From Saturnia japonica (taxonomy: Eukaryota > Arthropoda > Insecta > Lepidoptera > Saturniidae): 64,000 bases of DNA. This document shows positions 1-13,000 of the stretch, one piece after another (position 1 is the stretch's first letter; the number at the start of each line of letters is the position of its first letter). The notes beneath the pieces were generated by a model that worked only from the letters and a program-made list of their open reading frames with translations, was not told the DNA's origin and made no database searches. The position numbers and the translations under genes were made by a program. The stretch lies in NCBI GenBank assembly GCA_033032175.1, contig CM065320.1, positions 10,044,001-10,108,000 of the forward strand, written 5' to 3'.

Positions 1-445
1 CTGCAAACCATGAAGGAAGAACTAGCTGCTAAACAACCGAGATTGGCCAATCGCTCGAGGCCACTGCTGCTTCACGACAACGCAAACCACACACTGCACA
101 ACAAACAACCACTAAGTTAGATGAGCTACAATTGGACTGTCTGCGACATCCACCGTACTCCTCGGACCTTGCTCCAACAGATTACCATTTCTTCCGGAAT
201 TTCGACAACTTCTTACAAGGAAAAAAATTCAATACTCCGATGCGGCAGTCCAAACCGCCTTCAAAGAGTTTATTGATTCTCGCCCCCACGGTTTTTTTAG
301 TAAAGGGATCAATGAACTACCTATGAGATGGCAAAAGTGCATAGATAACAACGGTGTATACTTTGATTAATTAAATATATTTTACAAAATTATATTCCTC
401 CCCTACAAAACGCCAATTTCATATGTAAGGCTTACCTATAATATA
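1..445 (+). pseudogene. mariner transposase relic, 3' part
   Basis: C-terminal part of a mariner-family transposase, cut by the left window edge. Frame 1 reads a stretch ending in HDNANHTLHN, the eroded HDNA(R)PH motif with the second catalytic Asp. After a frame break near 95-120, frame 3 reads HPPYSSDLAPTDYHFFRN, the third-Asp region of mariner DD34D enzymes. Another frame change near 240-250 leads to the family's usual end (about 250-369, including GFFSKGINELP). At least two indels make it dead. The AT-rich tail to about 445 probably includes the 3' inverted end, but its partner lies outside the window. It sits in the intron upstream of the cyclin D exons. Confidence 0.85.
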
Positions 446-1318
446 TGTAATTAGTTTCTCGGAAACGGCTCCAACGATTTGGATGATGAATTTATATAAT
501 AATGTTTTACATTCCAAGTATATTAAGATAGGTGTTTATTTTTTGCTTCTTTGTATGACACCGAGCGCAGTTCGGTCTCCCAGATATTTTTAATAATTAA
601 TTGTGGACAAAGTTTTACCTTACCTACTAAGAAACAATATCAGTATAGGTAACTCAAAGTTAACAACATGCAATTAAAAATATCGAACCTAACTTATTTT
701 CCTGTCAATTAAACATCACAAATGGTCTGTATTAATTCACATAATAATGTTACAAGACTCTTTTTGTTGGTTTCTATACGATAATGTATTTACGTACAAT
801 TCTCGTAATGGTTTTGCCAAAGCTCCGTCCGTGAGAAATATTCAAGCAAGCCGGGCGCGCAAGCGCAGGTTGTGGAATGCGGCCGCGAGGGCGGTTGCCG
901 GCTCCTTTGAGGCTGAACTCTCCAAAGAAAACTGACAACCTGCGTGAGAGAGAGAGGAACATTTCTTTTACCGGATGTACCTCCCTCTTGTGAGACCCTA
1001 CACAGTGCACTTCGCTTCGCCAGCCAGTATTGACATTAATATTGCTTGTCTATACGAACACGAAACACAGACGCCGTTTAACAATTACGTGTTTCAACTT
1101 ACCTATACAATAAATAATTTGTTCGTGTATTACCTACACAGGAAAAATATATTTTACTGTTTAAATAAAATGTTGCGCTATTAATAAGCCACAATTGATA
1201 TCGCGTTGCAAAATGTTAACTGTATTTTAAAATTATAATAATTTATGCATGACTGTCGTAGCACTCCCATTACTGTTAACTCTGATTACATATTTAATTT
1301 TAATTTCAATTGTTACAG
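446..1318 (+). other. intron sequence upstream of cyclin D exon; GC-rich patch
   Basis: No gene recognised. Mostly AT-rich, ending in a splice acceptor (TTGTTACAG) at 1318. Positions about 835-1015 are clearly GC-richer than the surroundings and contain a NotI-like GCGGCCGC string and a GAGAGAGAGAG run. Short open frames cross it on both strands, but none resembles a known protein. It may be part of an old repeat. Confidence 0.4.
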
Positions 1319-1440
1319 ATTACGAGTTCACGCTGTATTCAGCGAGTACTCTTGCATCTTGTAGCATTGCTACTGCTCTGAGGGGACTCGGCCTAGACGG
1401 GCATTTAACACGGCTACACGAACTCACTCGTATTGACTTG
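1319..1440 (+). CDS. CycD: cyclin D, penultimate coding exon
   Basis: Exon of the G1/S cyclin D gene, whose product binds Cdk4/6 and drives phosphorylation of Rb. It is bounded by acceptor ...TTACAG and donor GTAATT, and ends on a codon boundary. The peptide (EFTLYSASTLASCSIATALR, then GLGLDGHLTRLHELTRIDL) fits the last helices of the C-terminal cyclin fold in D-type cyclins, where vertebrate proteins read PPSMVAAGSVVAA followed by ...LTRFLSRVIKCD. Earlier exons (cyclin box, Rb-binding LxCxE) lie left of the window. Identification rests mainly on the following exon. Confidence 0.85.
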
Positions 1441-1516
1441 GTAATTATATAATTCATTAAATAAAAGATATTTTTTCCGAATAAAAAAAATAATGTGTCT
1501 TCTTTATTTGTCTTAG

Positions 1517-1699
1517 GACTGCCTACAAACGTGCCTTGAACAAATTGAGGAGATGGTACAGACCGTGATAAATGAAAACGCTACGAATGTCCCAAACGGA
1601 CAGCCGAGAGAGTCAGCGGGGTGGACGCCCCCACCGAGTCAAGATAAAGCGCACAGTAACGCTGCAACCCCCACCGACGTCAGAGACGTACATTTTTGA
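1517..1699 (+). CDS. CycD: cyclin D, terminal coding exon
   Basis: Starts after TTGTCTTAG and continues in phase 0 from the exon ending at 1440: DCLQTCLEQIEEMVQ, then a low-complexity stretch, then TPTDVRDVHF and stop TGA at 1697-1699. Vertebrate cyclin D1 and D2 have DCLxACQEQIE at the same place and end TPTDVRDVDI or TPTDVRDIDL. The Thr-Pro in that tail is the known phosphodegron (Thr286 in human D1), so phosphorylation-dependent turnover is probably conserved. The intron before it is only 76 bp. The gene appears intact here. Confidence 0.92.
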   Translation, partial: DCLQTCLEQIEEMVQTVINENATNVPNGQPRESAGWTPPPSQDKAHSNAATPTDVRDVHF

Positions 1700-4294
1700 G
1701 CCCGAGCGAGCATTCGGGACACCAACACAGTTACGGTGCATATGTTAGTACGAAATTACTATAAACTAACAATCTCGACAGATGCAACCGTAATCAAGGA
1801 CTGATACTAAGACTGACAATAGCATGTCTCTCGCAGTTAACTGTACATGTATTCTAATTAAAAATAGGATAATAAATAAACGTAAGCCCTGCGTGCTACT
1901 TGTAATTTGCCTCTAGTCTGTACGTTGGTTCATAAACTATATTATACTGAACGAGTTGACTTTGCATGAATCTTTCAGTTCTAGTTAATACAGTTCTTGT
2001 AATTACAATCTACCTCTTAATATTTTAAGGTTTACTTTCGCAGTGTACATGTTCAGACGACATCCATGTTGTATCTACAAATAGGTGTAACACGTAAGTT
2101 ATACATATAATACTTGATACGTGAATATTCTTATGGGACCAAAGTTATCTTCCTGTATTCATATTATTTTTTCATATATTTTTTTTTTTATTATATGCAG
2201 ATTTGGCCACTATTATTCTGACAATAACATTGTAAATTAATATAATCATTCTAATAGGTGATTGCAATTTGTGATTAAATTTAGATTTTCTTGTGCGAAT
2301 TTTAACAAATCGATACGTTATAGGACCAGAAAAAAAGTTAATTGTACTGACAAACTTGCTTCATAATTAAAATATTTAGTAAAATCGAGTAAATATATAG
2401 ACAATATTATTTTCTGGGGGAAGGCAATAATTTACGCTTGTATGTTGTAAAAACTATATTGATTATATAAACAACGAATAATATTTATATCAGAAAGTAT
2501 TTGGAGAACAGGTTGCTGCATATATCTTATCCACATATAGAAGTCATTGAAACAGAACTATTTCTGTGAGCAAAAAAAAAGATTATATTATACATTTTTG
2601 TTTTAAATATTCTCTTTAATTTTGTTTAAAATATATACACATACATATACTATATAATTATCTTTGTTCCTTTTTGGTGAAAATCCATCATAGATTATTT
2701 CGTATTATAATGTGATAAGCTCTTTATTAAAATAGTTCAATGAACTTAGTAATATAGTCACTTCCAGTCATATGTTAATATCGAAGTGCTATAATCAGAC
2801 TTCTTCGACTACTGCTTATATATAAATGATATAAAGTTAACTGTAATGAAGAACTCCTTGATTACGATAATAATATGTAGTTATTAAAAATCATATTATC
2901 AACGTTCCTATATTTACAATATTAAAAATAAAACAATGCAATAGTAAAGATCACTAATTTGTACTTAATACTTCTACGATTAGTTAAAAAGATCAGGATG
3001 TTCATTACTTTAATTAAAATTGTGATATATTCTCCGCAGTATGTTTAGATATTTTTTTTTTAAGTTAAGTACGGGTGGCGTAAGCTGTGTGTAAGGAGAG
3101 TGTTATTTTCATAAGATTGTTATAAATTCATAGGTTCGTTTTATATTACTTAGTTTTAATAAATGTTAATACATCTATATCCTGAAGTTTAATATTATTA
3201 TATGCTCAGTAGAATGTAAAAAGGAAACGAATTCACTACAATGTCTTCCATGATAAATAAATGAGGAAATCAGGAATAAATACAAAGGGAATTGTATCAT
3301 TAGTTAATGGGGACGTTAATAATACCTATTATATTACATTGTAGTAAATCGCTAGCAAATTGATTTAAAATAAACACAAAATATCAGAATTAGATGTAGC
3401 ACTATTGATGTACCTACCTATATAATGTATTATTTGTTAATATATATTTCTTTTTTTAATTTTGACTTGTCTATACAAAATATCTATGGTTAAATATTAC
3501 AAGAGTTGACAGTTCTTATAACCCCCTATTATGATACATTGACCTTTGCTGCACATTTGTGTAAGAAACCTGATTGTCCTTTTATTGTAAAAACTAACCT
3601 AGGTAAACATAGTATAAGAAACGTGGACTATTTAGCGATCTGCTACTTGTATAGATATATCTAGGATTTAACATAATTAATATTAACTTATGTATGCTCT
3701 AAGCATGTGGTGCCATAAGTAACACTACTCTATAAGTATGTTATAAAATAAAATGCAAAAAAATATCCTGTGTTCACGGAATTTAAATTCATCCTCCCAT
3801 AAAGCCATTTAACAAATCTATTATAATTATATAATCAACAGACAAATTAAATAGAGATAAATAACAATTATTCATCAAAAGTAAAGTCTTGTAGTTTGTT
3901 TGCGAAATGTTTACACATGAAACAATTTAATTATTAGATTCATTTTGGAAATGGACAATAGTAGAATTTAAAATTATAATTTTAGTTTTGTATATAAAAC
4001 ATGTGGGAAAATATACGCATTAAAGATTTAGTCTTAATAATGCTTATATAGTAGCTTTTGACTGGCTTTTGAGGAATAGATTTAATTTAGCACTTTATGT
4101 TAATGAAAATTAGGTTAGTTATGGGTTAATGATGATTTTGCCTGTAATGTACGTATATGATGGATTTAACGTGAGTTTGTTTAGTTCATACTAAGTGCTA
4201 TTACTTATAAGTTTTGACATATATAGTATATTTCTATTTGTAATCACGATCGTGATTTGCTTCGTCTTTGTATGTGATGATTGTTATAAATAAA
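1700..4294 (+). other. probable cyclin D 3' UTR and downstream AT-rich DNA
   Basis: No coding sequence. Very AT-rich. Polyadenylation-type signals occur early (overlapping AATAAA at 1871-1880) and late (4289-4294), with others between. Long AT-rich 3' UTRs are usual for unstable cell-cycle mRNAs, so the transcript may use more than one end. Which signal is used cannot be told from sequence. Confidence 0.4.
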
Positions 4295-7200
4295 CTTATC
4301 TTTAATTTGTAAAATTCTTTAAAATGTTGAGATGTAAATATTAAAAAAATATAATAAAAATGTCTGAAATATGTCAGTTTTAATTTTTATAATACACTTA
4401 ACTTTAGCATTAATATGTATTCATAACGTGACCATATATATGTTCCACTCTGGACGGACGGCCCCTTTTTAGGCAGTCTGGCCCGTTGCACCGAGCGTTA
4501 AAAATGTGTCCCTGTTTTCGGAAACAAATCAAACGATAATTTCAATAATATAAGTGGTAAATAAAAGGACTTGATTTTGATGGTTGATTGTCTTTAAAAA
4601 ATACAAACACTTTCGTGCTAACCAACTCAACTATACTTTCGCATATTTATTGAGTACTTACGTTTTAGTTTGTCTTGAAGTAAAGCACCTGTATAAAGAG
4701 ATTATTCCCAAATTAATAAAATATGGACGAATGAAAAACGAAGTGTTACACTTTTGATTTCCAAGACCAACATGATCAAATCATATAATCAGGTGCATTA
4801 CAAACTAGACCCAATACTTGAAAACCGATTATGTACCCCCACGTATTATTAGTTTAGTTTAGTGTTACCATGTTCTCGTTTTTTAATAAAAAGTGACAAA
4901 ATTCTTTAGGCGTCCCGGTTTGTTAAAAAAAGGAAATGGTCAAGTTATGTATTCAATAAAGAAGACGTTACCTTCACATTATTTAAAATAATTTTTTAAC
5001 CAAGACAAATATGAATAGATGAAGATTCTAGGGAAGGTGAATTTAAGATATCGTTAAACTCATAAGTCAGAATGGAAACTTATTTCACCAAAGCAAGTAT
5101 CGCCGATTGATAGCGTGTACGGATATGGCGTCGATCGAAGTGAGTGTCGAGCCTGCCTGCAATGAGCCAAAGTTTTCGGTGAAGGAAAACATCGTGTGAA
5201 TACTATGGAGGTAGGGTATTTTCTAATACTCGCCTGCCTAGCTAGCACCTTCAAGTTTGAAATCTGTCGCCAAGCATCTATGTGTTCACTCACTTCAGGC
5301 AGCTGTACTTGAGAGCTAGTCCCCCGACTAGGCTTTAGCTTGTTACCATCTGGGGCACATCGTCACATAACATCGGGTGAAATTGTAACCAAACCATAAC
5401 CTATAAAGAATTTTTTTACAAACAATATCCAGTTTACGTCATTATATTGATCGTTCGTTTGACTATAGAACGATTGCGTGGAAAGTATCTACCTACTTAA
5501 TTCCCGTCATACCTACAAATCTCAAATGTTGGAAGAAAGGGACCTCAATAACTAGTTGTTTTGCCTCGTTTCGGAAAAACTGTAGATCCGAGGCTGGCTG
5601 TTCATCTATTTCGTTATTAAACAACGGGTTATGTTGTCCCCATCAACAATATTTTTGGTACCAGGCGCTATTCACTGTTTATTAGTGTTTACTTTCAAGA
5701 TTATTACTCTGGAATGGTTTATAAGCGATTGCACATCTATCACATTGTTTCTCCGATTTACTTGTGGACATGACATTCTTGGATTTTTAGCAAAACTTGA
5801 CTCTGCATTGCATAATGAAATAAAAAGGGGCACAGCGATAGTGTAAAGAGGTTAGGTTAAAATGTCGACGATTAAATAATCGCTTCTTTTAAACGCGGTC
5901 TGCGATTCAATTAAATATTGATTATTAAATTTATACACTTTTTAAATCAGATTGCAGATTGTTTTGGTTTGGACTTTTAATAAACCTTTTTCTTTCTATA
6001 AAACATTCCATGCCTAGTATATAGTCATTTTTTTCCTGTTAAAAAAATAGAAAATCAAGCTTCCTTATCCTAAATATTACGTCATAAGGGGCCAGCGAAC
6101 CACACGCTACTACGTGCTTATGATGTGCCTCCTCAGTGCTTAAATTGGATACAATTTTGCTTAATATAGTATGCGTGTAAGAGAAATAAATACACACTTA
6201 ATATCCTACTCATAAAGGAAACAGTGCAGTATCAGTTAATGGATTCCGATTTATTCAATAATACATTTACAAATCTTATTGCTGCAAATTATTTGATATA
6301 TTATACATTATTATTTAATAATTATACAAATATTGAATTCATACGAATATAATAAATAACATGTAAAACACGTGAATGAAAAGGCACTTTCAATCACATA
6401 ACCAAAATATAAGGTTCTTTTAATTATTAATTTACCATATTAATCTATATTAACACAAATTGATGTAAGTATGTCACGTGATGAACCTAATATATCGTCA
6501 ATGCTCTTTATAAACTGCTATGTGCAACTCTTAATTTTCAGGATTTAAAACACACATTTTTTTAAAGGTAGCTTTGCAATAAAATTATCTTATTAGCCAA
6601 CAGTAACATATTTTTGTTGCACTATTATTTTATTTATTTTAATTCAATGAAAGTAAAATTTGTACACAGTGAATAAAACAGACGCAATAACAATATTTCT
6701 TATTTTAAAATTCATTGAATAAATATAATTCTTATATATTATTACTAGAAACAATAATCACATCGAATAATTTGAAAAAATCAAAGGAATGCTTCACGGT
6801 TCATCTACATAGCATTTATATTTCATGATTTTTATTTATTTATGTTATTTCTCGTTCGTTCGTATTCGTCATAAAGCAAGGTTTAATTGTACGCCAACTT
6901 GTTTAAAAAAGTGTCTTCTGTAATTTTGCTATAGAATAAAGAGAGATATTGATCAATTAACTTATGAGATTATGAACTAATGGAATAATAAAAATGAATT
7001 TTCACAAATCAAAACCCAGGAAAAACAACGATTCGTCGATGTTTCAATGAGCCCTATATAAGTAGTAACTCGCTAATTCATTGCAAAGCACGCGCGTGAT
7101 GATTAAGTAATGGGAAATTTTTGAATTAGCAGCGCCGCGTCGCGCTGGCTCAATAATTTTGAAGGAGCGGTAAGTATAAGTTTCACTTTCAATTATTATT

Positions 7201-8013
7201 ATATACTCAAAAGAAAGAAAGTTTTGGTATCTAACATTTACAAGACGCAAATTAATAGTACAGACACATCATTATCGTTTACATGGCAAACTGATACGGA
7301 ACACAATTTTTATAACTAGATGTTTAGACTAAACATTTTAAATCATGCCTTTCATGATCGTGGTGATCTATTATATATTTATTTAAAGAAAATGTAGCAC
7401 AAACTATGACACAAATTAAATAGGTACACAAGTTTCAGAATGACACGCTCTGACAAAGTGGTTCTATTACGTAATAATTAACGAAATAATTTAAATTTTA
7501 TCACGTAATATTCACAGTGTATCCGTAAATTCATAAGTAGTTATATTAGATCGACTTTTGATATAAAGATTACAAAAGAAACAAATATATCATGATCATC
7601 AAATATGCAACAATTAATGGGTTTATACAATCGAAATAACAGAGTTTATATTCGCCATCTTATCCCTAGAAGTTTAAAAATAACAGCTCTAAGTAATAAC
7701 AAGGAAATACACGTTTAACCATTTAACGCGGACCGGTGGAGTTTATAATAGAAAAAGTAATTCTCTCACATATGCACTACTTTCGGCGTACTTTTGCCTC
7801 GAAGCCAATTTAAGAGCACCGTTGGAGTGCTTTGTGAGTCCCGTGCTGAAATTAAAAACATTTTGTAAGAGATAATTTCAAAACTTCTTGTCAGCCGCTT
7901 ATAATACAAAAAAAAAATCCATAATAATTGTGGACTTATAACTATTAATATTACTTCATGGGCAGCCGAGCTCATTGTACCTTAAGAACAATATGCAAGA
8001 TTACCTACATCTA
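4295..8013. other. intergenic, no gene recognised
   Basis: AT-rich DNA between the cyclin D 3' region and the Tc1 element. Open frames here are short and resemble nothing known. The 71-codon frame at 5631-5846 has no recognisable motif. Apart from the repeat at about 5045-5385, I see only anonymous sequence, probably including decayed repeats. Confidence 0.5.
5045..5385 (-). repeat. dispersed lepidopteran retroelement tail
   Basis: Read on the minus strand, this has the phrase ACGATGTTTTCCTTCACCG and a segment with GATGTTATGTGACGATG. Both are hallmarks of widely dispersed lepidopteran LINE/SINE 3' tails. The minus frame 5060-5293 is a chance opening inside the repeat. Boundaries are approximate and I could not see target duplications. 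Confidence 0.6.
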
Positions 8014-8041
8014 CACACATCAAAAAAGTCTAAGCAACATG
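8014..8041 (+). repeat. Tc1 left terminal inverted repeat
   Basis: 28 bp, starting CACACATCAAAAAAGTC. It pairs with 9567-9594 with two mismatches (positions 4 and 15). Flanked outside by TA. Confidence 0.9.
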
Positions 8042-8323
8042 CGTGATATTACAAATTTTTCCATTTATATTAATTAATTTCTAAATATTTTCTCAAACAA
8101 AGTGCGTAGGTAAGTAAACTTTTTTGTTTTGATGACATACTGGCTGGTTGTAAAAAAAAATTTGATTATGTTTTGTTTTTTCATAAAATTCAAATGACTG
8201 CGAATTTGTTTGAATTTAAGTGCGTTTTAATTGCTACGTTTAGTCTTGATTTTATAATTTTACCAACCATTTAAATAAAGTTAGCGACAAAATTGAATTG
8301 TTAGATATTCTTTACGTCATTTG

Positions 8324-9325
8324 ATGGCAGATGAAATGCAAAGAGCTGTAGGGATGTTGCAAGCGGGAAGTAATCAATCTCAGGTATCTCGACATTTTGG
8401 CATTCAAAGAAGTGTTATTTGTCGTCTTTGGCAGCACTACAATAATACAGGAGAACCCGCTGAACAGCATCCAGGCCGTAAAAGGAGTACAACCACTCGG
8501 CAAGACCGGTACATACAACTGACTGCAAGACACCAGCCGATGTTAACCGCTCGAGAGATAAGTTTGAGGCTACAAATTTCAAGTGGTGTTGATGTAAGTC
8601 CTCAAACTGTGCGAAATCGACTGCATGAGTACGGCCTACGAGCTCGACGCCCAATCAGGTGCCCACCGATACGTCACGGGAATCGCGCTCGTCGATATGA
8701 ATGGTGTAGAGAACGCATAACATAGACCCAGGAACAATGGGATAAAATTATGTTTTCCGATGAGTCGCGATTCGGGTTTAAGCCTGATACAAGGGTGCGA
8801 GTGTATCGTCGGCCCGGAAATACTGAAAGGCTCAGGTGCGTTCAGGAAGTTCATCCATACAGTAGCTCAACAGTTATGTTATGGGCGGGTATTATGAAGA
8901 ACAGGCGAACTGAGCTGGTTTTTGTAAATGGAAACATGAAAGCTGAAAATTACATTGAGGATATTCTCAGACCTTATGTCTACCCATTTGCACAAACCTT
9001 TGGCTCCGGTTTTAGGTTAATGCATGACAATGCGCGTTCACATACAGCTCGGCGAACCAGTGAATACTTTGCAACGGAGAACATCCGGGTATTGCCCTGG
9101 CCTGCACAATCGCCAGATCTCAACCCCATCGAGCACGCATGGGACATGCTCCAGAGACGTGTTTTGAAGGACTTGGACGGAGCGACAAGAACCCAACAGC
9201 TGAAGGATTTGCTACAATTCCATTGGGAGCGAATACCGCAAGATGACATAAACAGTCTCATTAATTCAATTAATAATCGTTGCCGACAAGTTCTGAATAG
9301 CAGAGGAGCCCATACTTTGTATTAA
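8324..9325 (+). pseudogene. Tc1 DD34E transposase with one in-frame stop
   Basis: Transposase that binds the element's ends and cuts and joins DNA. The frame is open from ATG 8324 (MADEMQ) to TAA 9325, about 333 codons, the normal Tc1 length, except for one TAG at 8723-8725. The N-terminal half holds two helix-turn-helix DNA-binding regions (SQVSRHFGIQRSVICRLW near residues 20-40; TAREISLRLQ... near 70-100), with a GRKR hook between them. Catalytic residues are present: Asp in FSDESRF (about 8758), Asp in HDNARSHTA (about 9028) and Glu in SPDLNPIEH (about 9133), with 34 residues between the last two. The stop falls just before the catalytic core. No other break is seen, so the inactivation is recent or could be a base-call error. 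Confidence 0.92.
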
Positions 9326-9566
9326 ATTGTTCTATTCTTTCACAATAAATACATTTTCTTTAGAAATTTCATTTTGTAAGAAAAAAGTTTAGTTTCTTAT
9401 GTATCTTAGTTTCTACAGTATATTCTAATATTGTTCATTTCTGTTATTAAAAGAACTTATAAAGACAACAGCTGTTATTTTTACATCATAGAACCCTAAA
9501 GATATTATTTTAAAAATAAAATACAACGTTATAATGTGAAGAACCATCCTAAAATTTAAATTAGTA

Positions 9567-9594
9567 CATGTTGCTTAGATTTTTTTGATGAGTG
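9567..9594 (-). repeat. Tc1 right terminal inverted repeat
   Basis: Inverted partner of 8014-8041, ending TTTTTTTGATGAGTG and followed by TA at 9595-9596. Confidence 0.9.
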
Positions 9595-10067
9595 TATGTA
9601 TAAATAGAATTGATCGTTGCCCTTACGAAAGAGAGAGAAAAAATACTTTTGAACAAGCAAAAATTTAGATTTTTATTTGAAAAAAAAAATTACATTCTCT
9701 TCTTACTAATTCACAATTGCTTTTGAAACTAGAAATAAAACCTAAGTAGAAATAATTTGCAGTAGTTTTGGTGATTTTGGCAATAATCATGACAATTTAA
9801 TATAGCATTATCCAACACGCAAGTAGGTATCCCAAGAAACACAGTCAGAGGGCAGCCCTAGTGCGTGTTTAGATAAACACGTAACAGTAGATACTGAGCG
9901 GCAGCAGATAATTATTTCAAAAACACTGCCGAGATAACATACTGTTTACTTTAGTGTAATGTGTAGTGTAGTGGCGTGCTACCTCGTCTCCGCCAACGTC
10001 TCAAACATAGGACGGTCGAGCACGAACTTTTACGACTATATTTGTTCCCTTTGTAGGGATAGCACAT
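9595..10067 (-). other. probable 3' UTR of the golgin gene
   Basis: No coding sequence recognised. On the minus strand, downstream of the predicted stop at 10068, an AATAAA-type signal lies near 9670-9680, giving a plausible 3' end of the transcript just before the Tc1 element. Confidence 0.35.
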
Positions 10068-10087
10068 TCAAACTCTAGCAGTCCAGC
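10068..10087 (-). CDS. lva: golgin gene, possible last exon
   Basis: After acceptor TCATTTATAG, the frame gives only a few residues (CWTARV) before TGA at 10068-10070. It is the first in-phase acceptor downstream of exon 9, but such a short exon is weak evidence and the true end could differ. Confidence 0.35.
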
Positions 10088-13000
10088 CTATAAATGATAA
10101 AAATAGCTATGCAACAATCACTTCCTGGCTCCAGGATTAAAAAATAGTAAATGTGATATATTCAGTATGAGAAGTTACCAAGTACTCACAAAGTGTGTGA
10201 TGTGCTTGTTTAAGTTGGTCGACTGCTTCAGGAGGAAGATTGGCCACGTCTCGCTGCAATAATCGTAAGTCCATTTGCCGCTGTTCGCTTTCATGACGCA
10301 ATCGTACGTCTCGGCTGTGTTTCACACTACGGAGTTCTGTTAACCTGAATATTTTTAACATAGGTATGATTATTTTATCAAGCTATATCTGTTATCCGTA
10401 TATCTATTCCGTCAAATAGTTGAAATATAACAAGCCTTCGTATAAAATAATGTAATTAGAAATACATATATTATAAAGTAGAATTATCAAACAAACAGTG
10501 GTTCGGTTCCCCTTATTTATTTCTTCTAAGATTTTTTTTTATAAGTTGAGAAGGCCTTAAACTTCAATAAATATAAAAAATACAAGCTGTGCCCGCGGCT
10601 TCGCTCGCATAGATGACAAAAAAAACGCGTAATGCTTATAAAAATACAAGTTTCTTAAAACTTCCTAATAACGTTTAATTGAATGAAAATATTGTGATTT
10701 TTTAAAAAGGAACGAGTGTCTATGGATTAAGAAAACAACATTTTATCAATATCTAGCGGTAGTTGTTGTGTGATGGCTGATGGCGCACAACGACAAAGCT
10801 CAATCATTTCATTTATATAGATGATATATACGTACTTAGCTTGTAACTTTGGCTTATCTCCATCTGGATCACTTATACTACTACTGCGAGAAGTTAGTCC
10901 ACGATGGATATTTACGAACTGTTGCTCTCTCTCCATACTGAAAGTTGACATTTCTGTTATTGTTTCCTGGCTCGAACTCGCAGACTCATCCAGCCCTGCA
11001 GTCTGGCATCTTGACTTAAGCTCTTCCTGTGACCTCAAGCTATCTGAAAGTCTTAGTTGTAATGTATCTCTTTCTTCTAATAACTGTGTTAGTTCCATAG
11101 TCAATTCTTCACAACGCACATCTCTTTGATGCAGCATATAGAGAGCCAAGTCTAATTCAGCTCTCGGAACTGCATCTAATAATTCCTTGCTTAAAGTAAT
11201 TGAACCGTCATCATCATCATCGCACGGCTTCGTATCAGAAGCAAATGAAACATGCTTTTGTATTTTGTTGTTAGTAATTTTCAACATATTCTGCAAATTA
11301 AATATCTCATCTTTAAGTGAAACTATTTCTACTTCCTGATTTTCAAGTGCTAATTGCATTTCCGTTGTTTTTAAGGAATATTCTTCTAAGGCATTATTTA
11401 AATCAGCAATTTGTTTATTAAGATTTGTACATTCTGTAATCTTCCCATCTAAAGCAAGGGCTAAATTAGCCTTTTCTATATCAGAATCGTTTTGCACTTT
11501 TTTATGGTGATCTATATTTTCGTGCATTTTTAATCGTAACACCGCCAATTCAGATTCCTTTTCATATGTTAAATCTTCAACTTTCTTTTCACAATCAATC
11601 AAATGTTTTCTAACATTTTCAAATTCTTCATTCCTTTGTAATAATGTAACATTATAGTCGTGTGTTTTTTGATATATTTCACTATCTTTTAGATGAAGCT
11701 CATGTGTCAGTTCCAGTGTTTTAGTGTTAATCTCTGCAATTTTGTTACGTAGTTCTTCATTTTGTTGAAGTAATTCCTCGCTGTTTACTTTAGATTTGGT
11801 TAAGTCGGATTGAATTGTTTTAAAATTATTTTCATAAACCTCTGTTTCTTCGAGATTTTTTTTTCGGAGTTCCTGAATTATTTTTTCATATTCTTCTTGT
11901 TGCTCGAGTATTTTATTTTCATGTGTTACCTTTTCATCTTCCATTTCCGACCGCAAAATATCCAACTGATTAATTAGTTCTGTATACTTACCTTGAAGAT
12001 TAGAAATATGTTCTTCTTTATCCTGTAACTTACTTTGAAGAGAAGTTACTTGCTCCACCATAATTAATTTGTTGGTTTCCTCTTGACTTGATGATTGGAC
12101 ATTATCTAGTAACTGTTCGTATTTGCCTTCGAAAGAACTTATCTGTGATCTGAGTTCATGCTCTAATTTTTGAAAATCGGCCTCTCTTTGAGCTAAGTGC
12201 TGTTTCCATAATTCAGCTATTTCAAAACCACGTTGATCAACTGCACTCGATACTGAAGATCGTAATTCAGCGACAGTTGATAATAAACTATCATTTTCTT
12301 TATTCAAGTCTTGAATTTTTATATTCAGTTCATTTATTTGCGTAACATAGTTTTTCGATATATCTTCAAGCTCAGTATTTTTAAGTTCCATCTCAAAGAT
12401 TTTTGCATTAGCATCTTCTAGGTTTTGTTTAAGATTTCTACAGGTTTCCTCTAATTCACTGTACTGCAATGTTGCAAGATTTTCATCTTTGGCATTATTT
12501 AAATTTAATTGTTGTTCATATTGCAGTACTAGTAATTTATTTTGCTCTAGATGAGAATTTAACTGAGTTACTTTATTAGTGGCTTCAATTTCAGCAAGTT
12601 TTAAATTTTCTATTTCTTCTTCAAATATACAACACTTATGTTTAAACTCTTCCAATTGAATTTTTAAATCTTTTAAAGATTGCTCATAAGCATATCTCTG
12701 TTTTTCAATATTTTGTGTTGTTTCATTTAAACTTTCTTGAAGATCAAGTATTTTTTTATTTAAATTATCATTGTCCTTACGTAAATCATCGTTTATATGC
12801 TGTAATTCTTCAAATTGATTGGCAAAAACATCATTTGTCACTGATATTTGCTGCTGATTTTTTTTATTTAATTCATTAATTTCACTTTTTAATTGCACTT
12901 GTTGCGCCGTCAATTCTTCATTTTGCAAATTCAATTCATCTATTATCGAGTGTAATTCATCATTTTCTTTTTCAATTTTCAATATATTTTCTTTCAATTT

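Larger units (their letters stand above)
8014..9594 (+). mobile_element. complete Tc1-family transposon
   Basis: A 1,581-bp cut-and-paste element. Its ends are 28-bp inverted repeats (8014-8041 and 9567-9594) matching at 26 of 28 positions, beginning CACACATC and CACTCATC. Each end abuts a TA dinucleotide (8012-8013 and 9595-9596), the Tc1/mariner target duplication. It encodes one DD34E transposase (8324-9325) broken by a single amber codon. It lies just beyond the 3' end of the golgin gene. Confidence 0.93.

Noticed and set aside
747..1010. Overlapping open frames on both strands in the GC-rich patch
   Set aside because: No resemblance to any protein, no splice partner and no codon pattern; the openness follows from base composition.
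5631..5846. 71-codon plus-strand frame
   Set aside because: No motif, start context or homology that I can recognise; probably chance or decayed repeat.
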